Shown one piece after another: positions 33,663-43,126 of a stretch of DNA of 45,167 nucleotides (the first letter of the stretch is position 1; each line of letters begins with the position of its first letter). The notes beneath the pieces were generated by a model that worked only from the letters and a program-made list of their open reading frames with translations, was not told the DNA's origin and searched no databases. The stretch comes from an uncultured Saprospiraceae bacterium. Its GTDB lineage: Bacteria; Bacteroidota; Bacteroidia; Chitinophagales; Saprospiraceae. The stretch is taken from positions 1 to 45,167 of the forward strand of contig CALFWW010000056.1 of the NCBI GenBank assembly GCA_937928575.1, given 5' to 3'. A program made the position numbers and the translations under genes.

Positions 33663-34346
33663 TTAATTTTCTTTTACAACATAATTGACATGTGGCATTT
33701 CGCTCTTCTCATCTTTTCGGATGAACACTTCTTCCACTTCGTCATTTACTTTCAATTCTAATTTTAACAATCCATTTTCAACTTTCAGCAAATCAAATGC
33801 TAGCATATTAGCACCATCCACAATTTCTGCACTTCCCTCTTTTACCACTTTAGATTTCGAATCAATAAAGTTGTATTCTAATTTATCCTTTACAGATGAG
33901 CGGAGTGTCAAAGTGAAAATTCTATCCGTAATTGTACTACTCATCGCAGTAATCAAAAAGTTGTTTTCGTTATTTCTAGTCATCAAGACGGTCTGAGAAT
34001 ATGAGAAACTTCCATCTACATCTACCTGCATCAATCTGTAAAACATTTTATTTTCTCCAGTCGACAAGTCTAAATATCTATAGTTGTTATTTTCTTTAGT
34101 TGTACCAGCAGCTTTAACTTGTCCGACAGTTACGAACTCTAATCCTTCCATTGATTTTTGTACAACAAAAAATTTACTTTCTACTTCTTCAGCAGTACTC
34201 CATGAAAGCATGTTTCCAACTTCCAATTCTTCAACTTTCATATGCTTTGCATACACAACAGAGGCGATTGCATTTCCCCAAAAAACAGTAAGAACAAAAG
34301 CACTTAATAGGCATCTAAATCTGAAACTGAATTTGTTGTTTTCCAT
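33663..34346 (-). CDS. Small secreted protein with an FNIII-like segment, function unknown
   Basis: The 227-residue protein has a signal peptide (CLLSAFVLTVFWGNAIAS). Its central region NMLSWSTAEEVESKFFVVQKSM...FYRLMQVDVDGSFSYS (about residues 44-117) matches the fibronectin-like linker often found just before T9SS sorting domains in Bacteroidota. The C-terminal part (about 130-227) is beta-rich and lacks the typical YPNP-start sorting motif. It could be a short secreted adhesin-like protein or a T9SS-associated fragment. I cannot name a function. It stands alone, convergent with the MITE-like region. Confidence 0.65.
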   Translation of the reverse strand: MENNKFSFRFRCLLSAFVLTVFWGNAIASVVYAKHMKVEELEVGNMLSWSTAEEVESKFFVVQKSMEGLEFVTVGQVKAAGTTKENNNYRYLDLSTGENKMFYRLMQVDVDGSFSYSQTVLMTRNNENNFLITAMSSTITDRIFTLTLRSSVKDKLEYNFIDSKSKVVKEGSAEIVDGANMLAFDLLKVENGLLKLELKVNDEVEEVFIRKDEKSEMPHVNYVVKEN

Positions 34347-34564
34347 AATCTTTCCTTTTTAAGGTTATTTGAATTCTTGGGATGTCGTCAAATCATTTAG
34401 TATTTTGAACCGAATTAAATAATTGCTTCAAGACACATTAATAATTACTTGTATTCAAACAATTTCTATACCAAAAAATTTGTAATGTGTGACTTAGTTA
34501 ACTATACAAGCCTGATTACTAATGTATTATCAAATAATATAATAGATACTAAAGGATTATAACC

Positions 34565-36256
34565 ATGAAAAATTTTCTATTCTTTGCATTCCTACTACTT
34601 TGCGTCTGCTGCAAATCGACACAATTTACTGGGTATACTTTTGAAAAAACCGCCATCGCCAAAAATGCAATGGTTGTGACAGCCCATCCATTAGCGACAG
34701 AAATTGGTTTGGACATTTTGAAAAAAGGTGGCAACGCAGTGGATGCAGCGATTGCAGTTCAATATGCCTTATCAGTCGTTTATCCAGTAGCAGGTAATAT
34801 AGGTGGAGGTGGTTTCATGATGATCAGAATGAAAGATGGAAAAACGGAAGCATTGGATTTTAGAGAAAAAGCGCCAGCGGCTTCTACCAGAGATATGTAT
34901 TTGGATGAGGATAAAAATGTCATTAAAGGAAAAAGTACACGTGGTCATTTAGCAGCTGGTGTGCCCGGAAGTGTGGATGGAATGTTTGAGGCATTTAACA
35001 AATACAGTCAACTAAAAGACATGAAGCAACTGATCGCCCCTTCAGTAAAACTTGCTGAAAAGGGTTTTCCAATTACCAATCAACAAGCGGAAAACTTAAA
35101 TGAGAAACAAGATGACTTTAAAGAACTGAATACCACTACACCAGTTTTTGTTAAATCAACCCCTTGGAAAAAAGGCGATCTCTTACAGCAAAAAGATTTG
35201 GCTGCAACCCTTCAACGCATCATTGATAATGGAAGAGCTGGATTTTACGAAGGCGAAACTGCCAATAAAATTGTTGCCGAAATGAAAGCAGGAAATGGGA
35301 TCATGACTTTAGCGGATTTGAAAAATTATCATTCTGTCTGGCGTCAACCTGTTGTTGGAAAATATAAAAATTACGAAATCATCTCTATGCCTCCTCCTTC
35401 AAGTGGTGGTATCGCTTTGATGCAATTATTAGGTTCTACTGCGAATTACGATGTCAGCAACTGGGCTTTCCATTCCAAAAATCACATTCACTTAATGGCA
35501 GAAATTGAACGACGCGTTTATGCGGATCGTGCAAAACATCTTGGTGACAATGATTTTTATCCTGTACCGATGAAAGAATTATTAGATCCTGATTATTTAA
35601 AAATGAGAATGGAAAATTTTGATTTGGAGAAAGCAGGTGATAGTGGAGATTTTGATGGAGGTGATTTTAATACCGAAAGTGAGGAGACTACGCACTACTC
35701 TATTGTTGATAAAAATGGGAATGCGGTTTCTGTTACGACTACTATTAATGCAGGTTATGGTTCCAAAACGGTCGTCTCTGGAGCAGGCTTTTTATTGAAT
35801 AATGAAATGGATGACTTTAGTTCTAAACCAGGTACCCCGAATTTTTACGGTCTTATCGGAGCTGAAGCCAATGCAATTGAACCCGGAAAAAGAATGTTAT
35901 CTTCTATGACGCCAACAATCGTTACTGAAAACAATAAATTGCGAATGGTACTAGGAACACCAGGTGGATCGACGATTATCACTTCCGTCTATCAAGTATT
36001 TTTAAATGTCGCAGAATTTGGAATGACCATGTCTGAAGCGGTTCAAGCAAAACGCGTTCATCATCAATGGCTCCCCGATCAGATTTCATACGAGGAAGGA
36101 GTTGATGTAAATGTATTGTCAGAATTAAAACAAATGGGTCATGCTACTAAGTCTCGAGGAAGTATTGGTCGGGTTGATGCGATACTTGTAAATGAGGATG
36201 GAACTTTGGAAGGTGCTGCTGATAATCGTGGGGATGATTGTGCTCGTGGGTATTAG
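34565..36256 (+). CDS. ggt: Gamma-glutamyltransferase, lipoprotein
   Basis: This 563-residue Ntn-hydrolase transfers or hydrolyses gamma-glutamyl groups from glutathione and related peptides. N-terminal MKNFLFFAFLLLCVCC gives a lipoprotein-type signal. The family motifs are GGNAVDAAIAVQYALSVVYP, NIGGGGFMMIRM and DFREKAP. The autoprocessing and catalytic residue is Thr375 in EETTHYSIVDKNGNAVSVTT, and the small subunit includes MLSSMTPTIV and GTPGGSTIITSV. Length is normal. It should be a periplasmic or outer-membrane enzyme. Gamma-glutamyl amino acids can lead to 5-oxoproline, which the pxp operon 4 kb away would recycle; the two are not in one operon. Confidence 0.95.
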   Translation: MKNFLFFAFLLLCVCCKSTQFTGYTFEKTAIAKNAMVVTAHPLATEIGLDILKKGGNAVDAAIAVQYALSVVYPVAGNIGGGGFMMIRMKDGKTEALDFREKAPAASTRDMYLDEDKNVIKGKSTRGHLAAGVPGSVDGMFEAFNKYSQLKDMKQLIAPSVKLAEKGFPITNQQAENLNEKQDDFKELNTTTPVFVKSTPWKKGDLLQQKDLAATLQRIIDNGRAGFYEGETANKIVAEMKAGNGIMTLADLKNYHSVWRQPVVGKYKNYEIISMPPPSSGGIALMQLLGSTANYDVSNWAFHSKNHIHLMAEIERRVYADRAKHLGDNDFYPVPMKELLDPDYLKMRMENFDLEKAGDSGDFDGGDFNTESEETTHYSIVDKNGNAVSVTTTINAGYGSKTVVSGAGFLLNNEMDDFSSKPGTPNFYGLIGAEANAIEPGKRMLSSMTPTIVTENNKLRMVLGTPGGSTIITSVYQVFLNVAEFGMTMSEAVQAKRVHHQWLPDQISYEEGVDVNVLSELKQMGHATKSRGSIGRVDAILVNEDGTLEGAADNRGDDCARGY

Positions 36257-36387
36257 GTGAAATTGAAAATTATAAATTGGGCGACACCAATTTGACCTAC
36301 CACTAGACCATGAGATTCATAAAGTTTAACATTTTGAACACGAAAAATCGACTATCTTTAGTTACAACTTGAATTAACCCTGGAAAT

Positions 36388-37326
36388 ATGTCCAACAAAG
36401 TACTTTTCTTTTTCATACTGGTATTCACAGTTTTTATAATGAACAGCTGTGATTCCGATGACGAGATGCAACCAGATCCACCCGTGATTCCGGAAGATGT
36501 TTTTAGAATCTTTTCATTTCATCTTATGGAGGCTAACGAAATTCTGGAAACAACAACCATTTACTATGATGACAATGATCGAGTTGACTATCTATTGGTG
36601 CAAAATGAAATGGGACAATCTACAGATTCTGTTGCTTGGAGTTATGACGGAACTTTGACTACTTGTCGATTTCATGATTTAATAGAAGATTATACCAAAC
36701 TTATCTTGACCATCACGACCGATGCAAATGGGAATATGACCAACAACTCAATGGTCTCATACAATGAAATGGCAACCCCCACCAAACGCACGGATCAAAT
36801 TTTTGATTATTCCAACAATGTATTGACAGACTACCTCTATCAAACTGATTTTGAAGCAGACGGTGTTTTTGATAGGACCAACGATGGTCATATCAATTGG
36901 GATGGAGATCAACTTCAATCCATCGTCACCCATACTTTTTCTAGCTCTATCAATTACATCGACTCCACCCTCTACGAATATGAAGGAGGTTTAATTTCAT
37001 TAACCCGCAACCTCAACTCCAGCAATGGCGGTGCATACGAAATGACACTGCAAACTGCACCGATGTATGAAAATAATTTTTTCACTTCTGCTTTTATCCA
37101 AGAATTTTTCACCGACGAAACTGGTTTCACCTATCCCGTAAGTGAAGCAACAATCGACTTCTACAAATACAATGAAAATGAATTGTTATCAAAAGAATTT
37201 ATCGGAGACCGAGAAGTGATTTTCAACTATGAAATGGCTCCTGGTAATTTTGGGGATGGGTATTTTTATCGGATTGGTGAGACGACGCATATGGCGGTTT
37301 TGGGGGTGGTGCCGGTTGTTGAGTGA
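36388..37326 (+). CDS. Lipoprotein with YD-repeat-like beta-strand pattern, function unknown
   Basis: The 312-residue protein has lipoprotein signal MSNKVLFFFILVFTVFIMNSC (Cys21) followed by DSDDEMQPD, an acidic stretch suggestive of surface display. The body has repeating Tyr/Asp-rich strands (IYYDDNDRVDYLLV, LYEYEGGLISLT, IDFYKYNENELLSKEF), like the YD/RHS-type or DUF4595-like lipoproteins of Bacteroidota. No catalytic motif is seen. It ends 10 bp from the convergent helicase gene. Confidence 0.7.
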   Translation: MSNKVLFFFILVFTVFIMNSCDSDDEMQPDPPVIPEDVFRIFSFHLMEANEILETTTIYYDDNDRVDYLLVQNEMGQSTDSVAWSYDGTLTTCRFHDLIEDYTKLILTITTDANGNMTNNSMVSYNEMATPTKRTDQIFDYSNNVLTDYLYQTDFEADGVFDRTNDGHINWDGDQLQSIVTHTFSSSINYIDSTLYEYEGGLISLTRNLNSSNGGAYEMTLQTAPMYENNFFTSAFIQEFFTDETGFTYPVSEATIDFYKYNENELLSKEFIGDREVIFNYEMAPGNFGDGYFYRIGETTHMAVLGVVPVVE

Positions 37327-37336
37327 GGAAGTAGGT

Positions 37337-40300
37337 TTATCCCACCATCTTCTTACTAACTCCCAACAAATAAGAAGGTATAGGTTCTGCTAATGCCCAT
37401 GTAATATTCATAGGTTGCGAACCAGCATGTTCCATCAAACTACAATCACCTATGAATACATATCCCATTGTGTTCCCGAATTCATCCTTACTTTGCTCTC
37501 GAATGAACAGGAGGATTTTTTTATTCAATTTTTCGTGATTGATATAACTTTGGCCTTTACCAGAATCAGGTCGTGTTTTGTTTTGAGATTGCCAATGAAA
37601 AATAGATTCAGTAATTGCATAATCATCATACATTGTAGTAGGCGAAAAATTTTCTTCTGACTTGATTAAATTGACAAAAAGGATTTCGGTATTGAGATCC
37701 TTTTTGAATGCGACTCCTTCACGATTTGAACTTTTTTCGTCAAAAGTTGAAAACCCAAAAGCAGCTAATATTTGGTCACGTGTATATCTTGCATGCAATT
37801 GTAGTGGTTGTGCATATGGGAGATCGATTTCTTTTTCGATAAAATCGATTTGAGCAATTTTGATATCGATTACTTCTTTAAGTTCTTCTAAGAAGAATTT
37901 GTTTTCAGCAATTGCTTGAATACTACTTTCAAGGTTAACATGAGTATTATTAGCTCCCCAGAAATCATAATGTAACATGAGTCCCATTTGCTGTTCAACT
38001 TTAGAAAGTGCATCTAATTCAATTTTACAATCCTGATCTAAAAAAAATTTTATAAATTTGAAATAACTCATAGAATTGGTAGACAACCATTTCTTTGAGA
38101 TCATTGTTTTTACATTTTTCTCATTCGTGTCCGTAAGGTTAGGTAATTTACCTGCATCATGTAAAAGTCTTGACCAAGTATCTCTTTTGTAAATGTATTG
38201 TAACTTTATATGATGAAACGAGGAGAAATTTTTTAGCGTCAATGGTAAGTTGGTTTGTTGATCCCAAAGTTGGATTTTATGGATCAACTCATTCCTTCTA
38301 ATGGAAGTTGCCTTGGTGATATTTTCTAATATCCATTGCTTCGCTTTTTTCTCTAACACAATTGAACAACCTAATGGCAGGTGAGGAAAGTCATCTCTTA
38401 CTTCATCTTTTATTGGATTATTTGTCCTTCCAATCAATGCCCGGAATTTACTTTCAAAATCATATTCCGGTCGAGCATTCGAAACAAAATCTAAAACAGT
38501 TAGGCAATCTTTTCCATCTGCCAATCGCAATCCTCTTCCTAGCTGCTGTAAAAAAACGGTCAAACTTTCTGTTGGTCTCAAAAATAAAACCGTATCGATC
38601 GCCGGAATATCAACTCCTTCATTAAAGATATCTACAACAAATAGATAATTGATTTCTTTGTTTTGCAACTTGGTTCGCATTGTCTGTCTTTCCGACTGAG
38701 CCGTATCTGAAGTTAAACAAGCTGCTTTCAATCCGGCTTTTAGAAATTTTTCGGTCATAAACGCTGCATGTGCTTGCGTCACACAAAATCCTAATGTTCG
38801 AGTTTCATTGATATCCAAACAATAGTTTTCCAGATTTTTAATAATGTCTCTTACTCTCCTATCGGAAGCTGTATATATTGTTGTTAATTCAGCATTATCA
38901 TATTTTCCCTTGCTCCATGAGACATTTTTCAAATCAGTATTATCGGTAATTCCAAAATATTGAAATGGACATAATAGTTTTCTATTCAATGCTTCTGGCA
39001 ATCGGATTTCTGCGGAAATTTTATTCGAGAAATCTCTTAGGATATTGCCGCCATCCATCCGTTCAGGAGTGGCAGTAAGACCCAATAAAATTTTAGGTTT
39101 GAAATAATTAAGTATTGGTTGATAACTATTTGCTTTGATGTGATGCACCTCATCAATCACTATATAATCGTAAAAATCCGGTTCTATTTCAGTGTATTTT
39201 TTTGTAAACGTTTGAACAGAAGCAAATACATGTGCATAGCTTGTTGGTTTATTTTTACCATCCCATATTTCACCAAAATTATTGTCTTTAAGAATCGCTT
39301 GAAAGGTATCCATGGATTGTTCCAATATCTCTTTTCGATGCGCGATAAAAAGTAGATTTGTACGCTTATGCTCTTTTTTAAATCGATGATAATCAAAAGC
39401 TGAAATAATCGTTTTCCCAGTACCCGTTGCAGCAACGATTAGGTTTTTAGTATTCTCGTGAACACTTCTTTCAACCTCTAATTTATCTAAGATCTCCTGT
39501 TGGTAGGTGTATGGTTTAATATCAAAAAAAGTAGAAAATCGATTGGTCGACTTTGAAAATTTAGCGCTTTTTAATGCACCTGAAAGTTTAGGTAAATCCT
39601 TTTCCTTGTTATAGGTTTCAAACTCATTGCTCTGCCAATAAGACTCAAATGTTTTCTGAAATTTATCAATGATATGACCAATCTCTTTGGTTGTAATTTT
39701 TAGATTCCATTCTAATCCGTTGGTCAAAGCAGATCTAGAAAAATTGGAAGATCCAATATAGCCTGTGTGAAATCCAGTATTCCTATGAAACAAATATGCT
39801 TTTGCATGTAGCCTTTCGTGTTCTGTATTATAGGATACTTTGACCTCCGTATTTTCAAGACCTGATAGATAGTCTATTGCTTTAGCATCTGTTGCGCCCA
39901 TATAGGTAGTGGTGATGACACGTAATTGACCGCCACGATTAACGAATGAAGACAACTCTTTTTGGAAAACTCTAATCCCTTGCCATTTAATAAAAGACAC
40001 TAAAAAATCAATTCGATCTGCCGATAATATTTCTTTTCGAATTTCACTCCCTAACTCGATTCCTGCACTTCCTCCTGTAAATAATTCGCTTTGATTGATT
40101 CGGGTGTACGGTGTTATATTATTAACATGATTCTCTAGGTTAGTAATGCCCAATTGCTTACTTAAAACTGCTTTCAATATTTTATCAGAGTGTAGTAAGT
40201 TCTCATCAAGATTAGATGTTTGCAATTCATTCCTCAACAAAAGAATAATTTTATTCGTCAACTCGATTCTTTTGTTAATCAATTCTTCTTTCTTGCCTGG

Positions 40301-40471
40301 CATAATTGCCAGTGCATGCTTTACTACTTTTTGAACGTGTTGCGATAAGGTTGTAGAAGATTCCTCAAAATCTAGTGCAGTTTGTTTGGTGAAGAAATTT
40401 TCATCTGACAATTCATCTAATTGGGATTTGATAAGTTGAGATATCAGTTGTTCGTAGATTCCTTGCTCCAT
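37337..40471 (-). CDS. PLD-nuclease / SF2 helicase / DUF3427-type protein, possible defence gene
   Basis: This is a 1044-residue multidomain protein. Residues about 125-285 form a phospholipase D-like domain with one HxK (H222, K224) and SSNFSRSAL (Asn243). An SF2 helicase follows with Walker A ATGTGKT (348-354), DEVHH (440-444), GLTATPERMDG and motif VI QQLGRGLRLADG. Residues about 700-1040 fit the C-terminal DUF3427 domain (YTRDQILAAFGFST, GVAFKKDLNTEILFVNL). The order PLD-helicase-DUF3427 occurs as a single gene in many bacteria, often near defence or mobile genes, and is thought to act on DNA in phage restriction or repair. Base composition is like that of its neighbours. It faces a 1.46-kb non-coding region with palindromic elements. 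Function is inferred. Confidence 0.87.
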   Translation of the reverse strand: MEQGIYEQLISQLIKSQLDELSDENFFTKQTALDFEESSTTLSQHVQKVVKHALAIMPGKKEELINKRIELTNKIILLLRNELQTSNLDENLLHSDKILKAVLSKQLGITNLENHVNNITPYTRINQSELFTGGSAGIELGSEIRKEILSADRIDFLVSFIKWQGIRVFQKELSSFVNRGGQLRVITTTYMGATDAKAIDYLSGLENTEVKVSYNTEHERLHAKAYLFHRNTGFHTGYIGSSNFSRSALTNGLEWNLKITTKEIGHIIDKFQKTFESYWQSNEFETYNKEKDLPKLSGALKSAKFSKSTNRFSTFFDIKPYTYQQEILDKLEVERSVHENTKNLIVAATGTGKTIISAFDYHRFKKEHKRTNLLFIAHRKEILEQSMDTFQAILKDNNFGEIWDGKNKPTSYAHVFASVQTFTKKYTEIEPDFYDYIVIDEVHHIKANSYQPILNYFKPKILLGLTATPERMDGGNILRDFSNKISAEIRLPEALNRKLLCPFQYFGITDNTDLKNVSWSKGKYDNAELTTIYTASDRRVRDIIKNLENYCLDINETRTLGFCVTQAHAAFMTEKFLKAGLKAACLTSDTAQSERQTMRTKLQNKEINYLFVVDIFNEGVDIPAIDTVLFLRPTESLTVFLQQLGRGLRLADGKDCLTVLDFVSNARPEYDFESKFRALIGRTNNPIKDEVRDDFPHLPLGCSIVLEKKAKQWILENITKATSIRRNELIHKIQLWDQQTNLPLTLKNFSSFHHIKLQYIYKRDTWSRLLHDAGKLPNLTDTNEKNVKTMISKKWLSTNSMSYFKFIKFFLDQDCKIELDALSKVEQQMGLMLHYDFWGANNTHVNLESSIQAIAENKFFLEELKEVIDIKIAQIDFIEKEIDLPYAQPLQLHARYTRDQILAAFGFSTFDEKSSNREGVAFKKDLNTEILFVNLIKSEENFSPTTMYDDYAITESIFHWQSQNKTRPDSGKGQSYINHEKLNKKILLFIREQSKDEFGNTMGYVFIGDCSLMEHAGSQPMNITWALAEPIPSYLLGVSKKMVG

Positions 40472-40650
40472 TGTAGCTGGTTTTAAAAATGAATATTCTG
40501 TTTGCTTATTTGGCTCCCCAATTTAACAAACTTTAAATCGAATTAAACGCTATTAACAAACCCATCTTAAAACATTGGTTAAACATTTATAATCTCCTAC
40601 CCGCAGGTGCTTAAAATATCAGGAATGCATGTAGCATTTTTTCATTTAAT

Positions 40651-40944
40651 ACTTGTCATTCAGAGCGGATTATTAGTTCCATAGAACTCATAAGAAGTCG
40701 AGGAATCAAGGGATTAATGTTCGTCCAATTTCGACCATTGCAATGAGCATAAGGATGAACGAAGTGGAGAAATCTTTTGAGCGATACTTTTTATTTACTC
40801 GAATTATATTTTACTTCAAGTCATGGATTTCTCCACTATCACTAAAACCAACACTCAATGCACGGTCGAAATTGTAGGACGTGAACACGCTTATTCTTCG
40901 ACTTAGTATTGATTATCATCAATACTTCGCTCAGAATGACAAGT
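40651..40944. repeat. Nested palindromic element, same family as 3281-3561
   Basis: Outer arms acttgtcattcagagc (40651-40666) and gctcagaatgacaagt (40929-40944) pair at 15 of 16 positions. Inside them are gaagtcgaggaat / ttattcttcgactt, cgtccaatttcgacc (40722-40736) / ggtcgaaattgtaggacg (40864-40881) and tggagaaatc (40765-40774) / gatttctcca (40826-40835). The 294-bp element could fold into one long hairpin. The motif gtcattct/cgaggaat links it to the element at 3343-3458. Confidence 0.7.
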
Positions 40945-41407
40945 GAGTTATTAAGAAAAATTTGAGTACTTCAGGTAACAATTAAGCAGGAACTATTGAC
41001 CTAAACTTTGAGAAAACATCTATATTTTGAGTCCTAAAACTCAAACAACTCTTTTAGGATAAATTGAACATCCACCTCTACCCCCTCGGATGATAAATAA
41101 TAGGCTCCATCTCAAGCCCCTCTGCTCTGTGACCGATCAAAATCTGGAAAGGAATGACTGAGTTCTAAGACAGTCCAAGCGACTATTTATTGATTCTTTT
41201 TATGTTTTGTGCTGATAGGTTTTGAGAATTGAAGAGGAAAATGACTGAGGTAAGTTTAATTACGTTTAGCTTTTTCAATCTTGAATTATTTGATTCGGTG
41301 TTTAAAAATTAAGAATACATATTGTATTGGTAGAAAACTCAAAGTTCCAATTCCAAGTAAGAACTTTCACCACTTTATCCTGCAAAAGAATTAGTACTTA
41401 GAATATT

Positions 41408-41620
41408 ATTTTTTCTTGATCTTCATTTTTTCTTGATAAAAAAGGAAGCAAAAAATCAAGGCTTTAAATATTTATCTAAAATTTAAATGGCTCCCCGCAA
41501 AATCTCGAAACTCGCAACACTTTCAGTGGCTCAAACAACGATCTTTTTTTCTCCCTCCGCACTTCTAAATTTCTTAACGATAAATCTTTAAGGCCAAAAC
41601 CCACCCGCTTCAAAATTCTG
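41408..41620. repeat. Dispersed-repeat-like stretch with short inverted motifs
   Basis: The region combines a tttttcttgataaaaaaggaag / aaaaaatcaag stretch with the segment aatggctccccgcaaaatct and cgataaatctttaaggcc. It has no coding frame. It resembles intergenic sequence often repeated in Bacteroidota genomes, but only one copy is in this window, so the assignment is tentative. Confidence 0.3.
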
Positions 41621-41765
41621 CTAATAGCAAGTTACCTCAAATAGAACTATATTTTGGCGGAATTAGTATTGATGGTAGGAAGAATAAAAAAGGAGATTAC
41701 TATTTTTTAATAACAATTTATACCCGTATCTAGAAAATAGTGATTTGGCAAATAATATCAACCAA

Positions 41766-41800
41766 CAAAAAAGTGACTTCCGAGTTAACGAAAGCCACTT
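41766..41800 (-). terminator. holA transcription terminator
   Basis: On the minus strand the stem aagtggctt/aagtcactt (one mismatch) is followed by a TTTTTTG run, typical of an intrinsic terminator. It lies 130 bp past the holA stop. Confidence 0.65.
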
Positions 41801-41930
41801 AGGGATTATAATTTGCTATTCGCAAATATGAAAAAACTGTTCATGGACTTTAAAAGTACTAGGAATCGACCGAAAACCGAATTTATACATTAAATATCCT
41901 CAATATTTAACAGTTGTTAATGAGGTGATT

Positions 41931-42932
41931 TTAGTGTAAAATCTTGAATATCAACTCTTTCATTAATTCGCCCGGGCCAACGGAATTGTTGTTTAATCCT
42001 TTAGATCGAAGGTCATATTCTCTTAATAGGTGCAAAACTTCCTCTGTTTTGGGCAATGGATAATTTCGTGCCGCCAACTTATAGTCTTTCACAAAATAGA
42101 CCGATCCGATCTTTAAATTAAGGGCTAATGCATCATCAGAAATACCTTTTAAGAAGTGGGCTTGATAGACTTTACTGAAAAAATTATACAACGTACTAAT
42201 CACCACAACCAAAGGATTCTTCTTAGGATTGGAAATGAAATAATTAATGATTCGATTGGCTTTTAATACTTCTCGATTCCCCAATGCTTTTTGTAATTCA
42301 AAGACATTGTAATCTTTGCTGATCCCGATGTATTTTTCAACTTCTGTAGAACCGATTGTTACGGATTTGTCGACATTCAATAAAAGCTTGTCTAGCTCAT
42401 TGGAGACTTTGGATAAATTGGTTCCTAAATAGTCGGCGATGAGTTGGGAGGCTTTCGGATCTATCGTTGCTTTGTGGTCTTTGACATAAGTATTGACCCA
42501 AGCTGCTACTTTATTGTCGTATAATTTTTTGGATTCAAAAGTTACTGCATGTTTTGTAATTCCTTTACCAAATGAAGTCCGCTTGTCTAATTTTTTGTGC
42601 TTATAGACAATCAATAACAAGGTAGTTGCAACTGGATTTTTCACATAAGGCAATAGATTTCCAATCGTCCGCATTTCTTGTGCTTCTTTCAAAATCAACA
42701 CTTGTCTAGGTGCCATCATCGGATATCTAGAAGCAGCATCTATGATCGTTTTGTGATCTGATTCTTTCCCGTAAAATATCATTTGATTGAAGGACCGCTC
42801 TGATTCTGATAGGACATTTTCTTCTACATATCGAGTTACTTTGTCCATGTAGTAAGGCTCATCTCCATGTAGGAAATAGACTGGCTTGATATCACCTGAT
42901 TTGAATTGCTTGATGAGCTCTTTGTAGTTCAA
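41931..42932 (-). CDS. holA: DNA polymerase III subunit delta
   Basis: The 333-residue clamp-loader subunit opens the beta sliding clamp. The family start PVYFLHGDEPYYMDKVTRYVEE (about residues 17-38) is followed by ASRYPMMAPRQVLILKEAQEM, KHKKLDKRTSFGK and the domain II segment YLGTNLSKVSNELDKLLL. The C-terminal helical domain has ELQKALGNREVLKANRIINYF and ends MKELIFKILH. Length is normal. It is an essential housekeeping gene, alone between terminator and repeat elements. Confidence 0.95.
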   Translation of the reverse strand: MNYKELIKQFKSGDIKPVYFLHGDEPYYMDKVTRYVEENVLSESERSFNQMIFYGKESDHKTIIDAASRYPMMAPRQVLILKEAQEMRTIGNLLPYVKNPVATTLLLIVYKHKKLDKRTSFGKGITKHAVTFESKKLYDNKVAAWVNTYVKDHKATIDPKASQLIADYLGTNLSKVSNELDKLLLNVDKSVTIGSTEVEKYIGISKDYNVFELQKALGNREVLKANRIINYFISNPKKNPLVVVISTLYNFFSKVYQAHFLKGISDDALALNLKIGSVYFVKDYKLAARNYPLPKTEEVLHLLREYDLRSKGLNNNSVGPGELMKELIFKILH

Positions 42933-43009
42933 TGTATGTTTTAGTTTTTCTAAAGGTCTGTAATTTGTTTTTTAATTCCAAATGGGGGACTTGGAAGTAT
43001 TGAGTAGGT

Positions 43010-43118
43010 GAGGACGTATTTTATCACTAAGGCACGAAGGTTCACTCAGAATCACTAAGTGGGACGCGGCTTTCTTAGTGGACCTTAGTTTCTCTTAGTG
43101 CCTTAGTGATAAAATAAA
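43010..43118. repeat. Palindromic repeat between holA and hemH
   Basis: Perfect 18-bp arms attttatcactaaggcac (43018-43035) and its reverse complement (43098-43115) enclose a second stem cactaag/cttagtg (43053-43080). The left edge carries the 15-mer gaggacgtattttat also found at 30499-30513. The element lies just past the hemH stop and may double as its terminator. Confidence 0.75.
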
Positions 43119-43126
43119 ATCCGAGT

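Larger units (their letters stand above)
40472..41930. other. Long non-coding region with repeats and a possible gene remnant
   Basis: About 1.46 kb lacks any convincing ORF. It contains the palindromic element at 40651-40944, a dispersed-repeat stretch at about 41408-41620 and a terminator at 41766-41800. A short minus-strand open stretch at 41081-41164 encodes protein-like residues (ILIGHRAEGLEMEPIIYHP) bounded by stops on both sides, perhaps a decayed gene end. No known RNA family was recognised. Confidence 0.5.

Noticed and set aside
40472..41930. Known structured RNA (SRP RNA, RNase P, tmRNA, 6S) in the long gap
   Set aside because: None of the conserved core motifs of these RNAs was seen.
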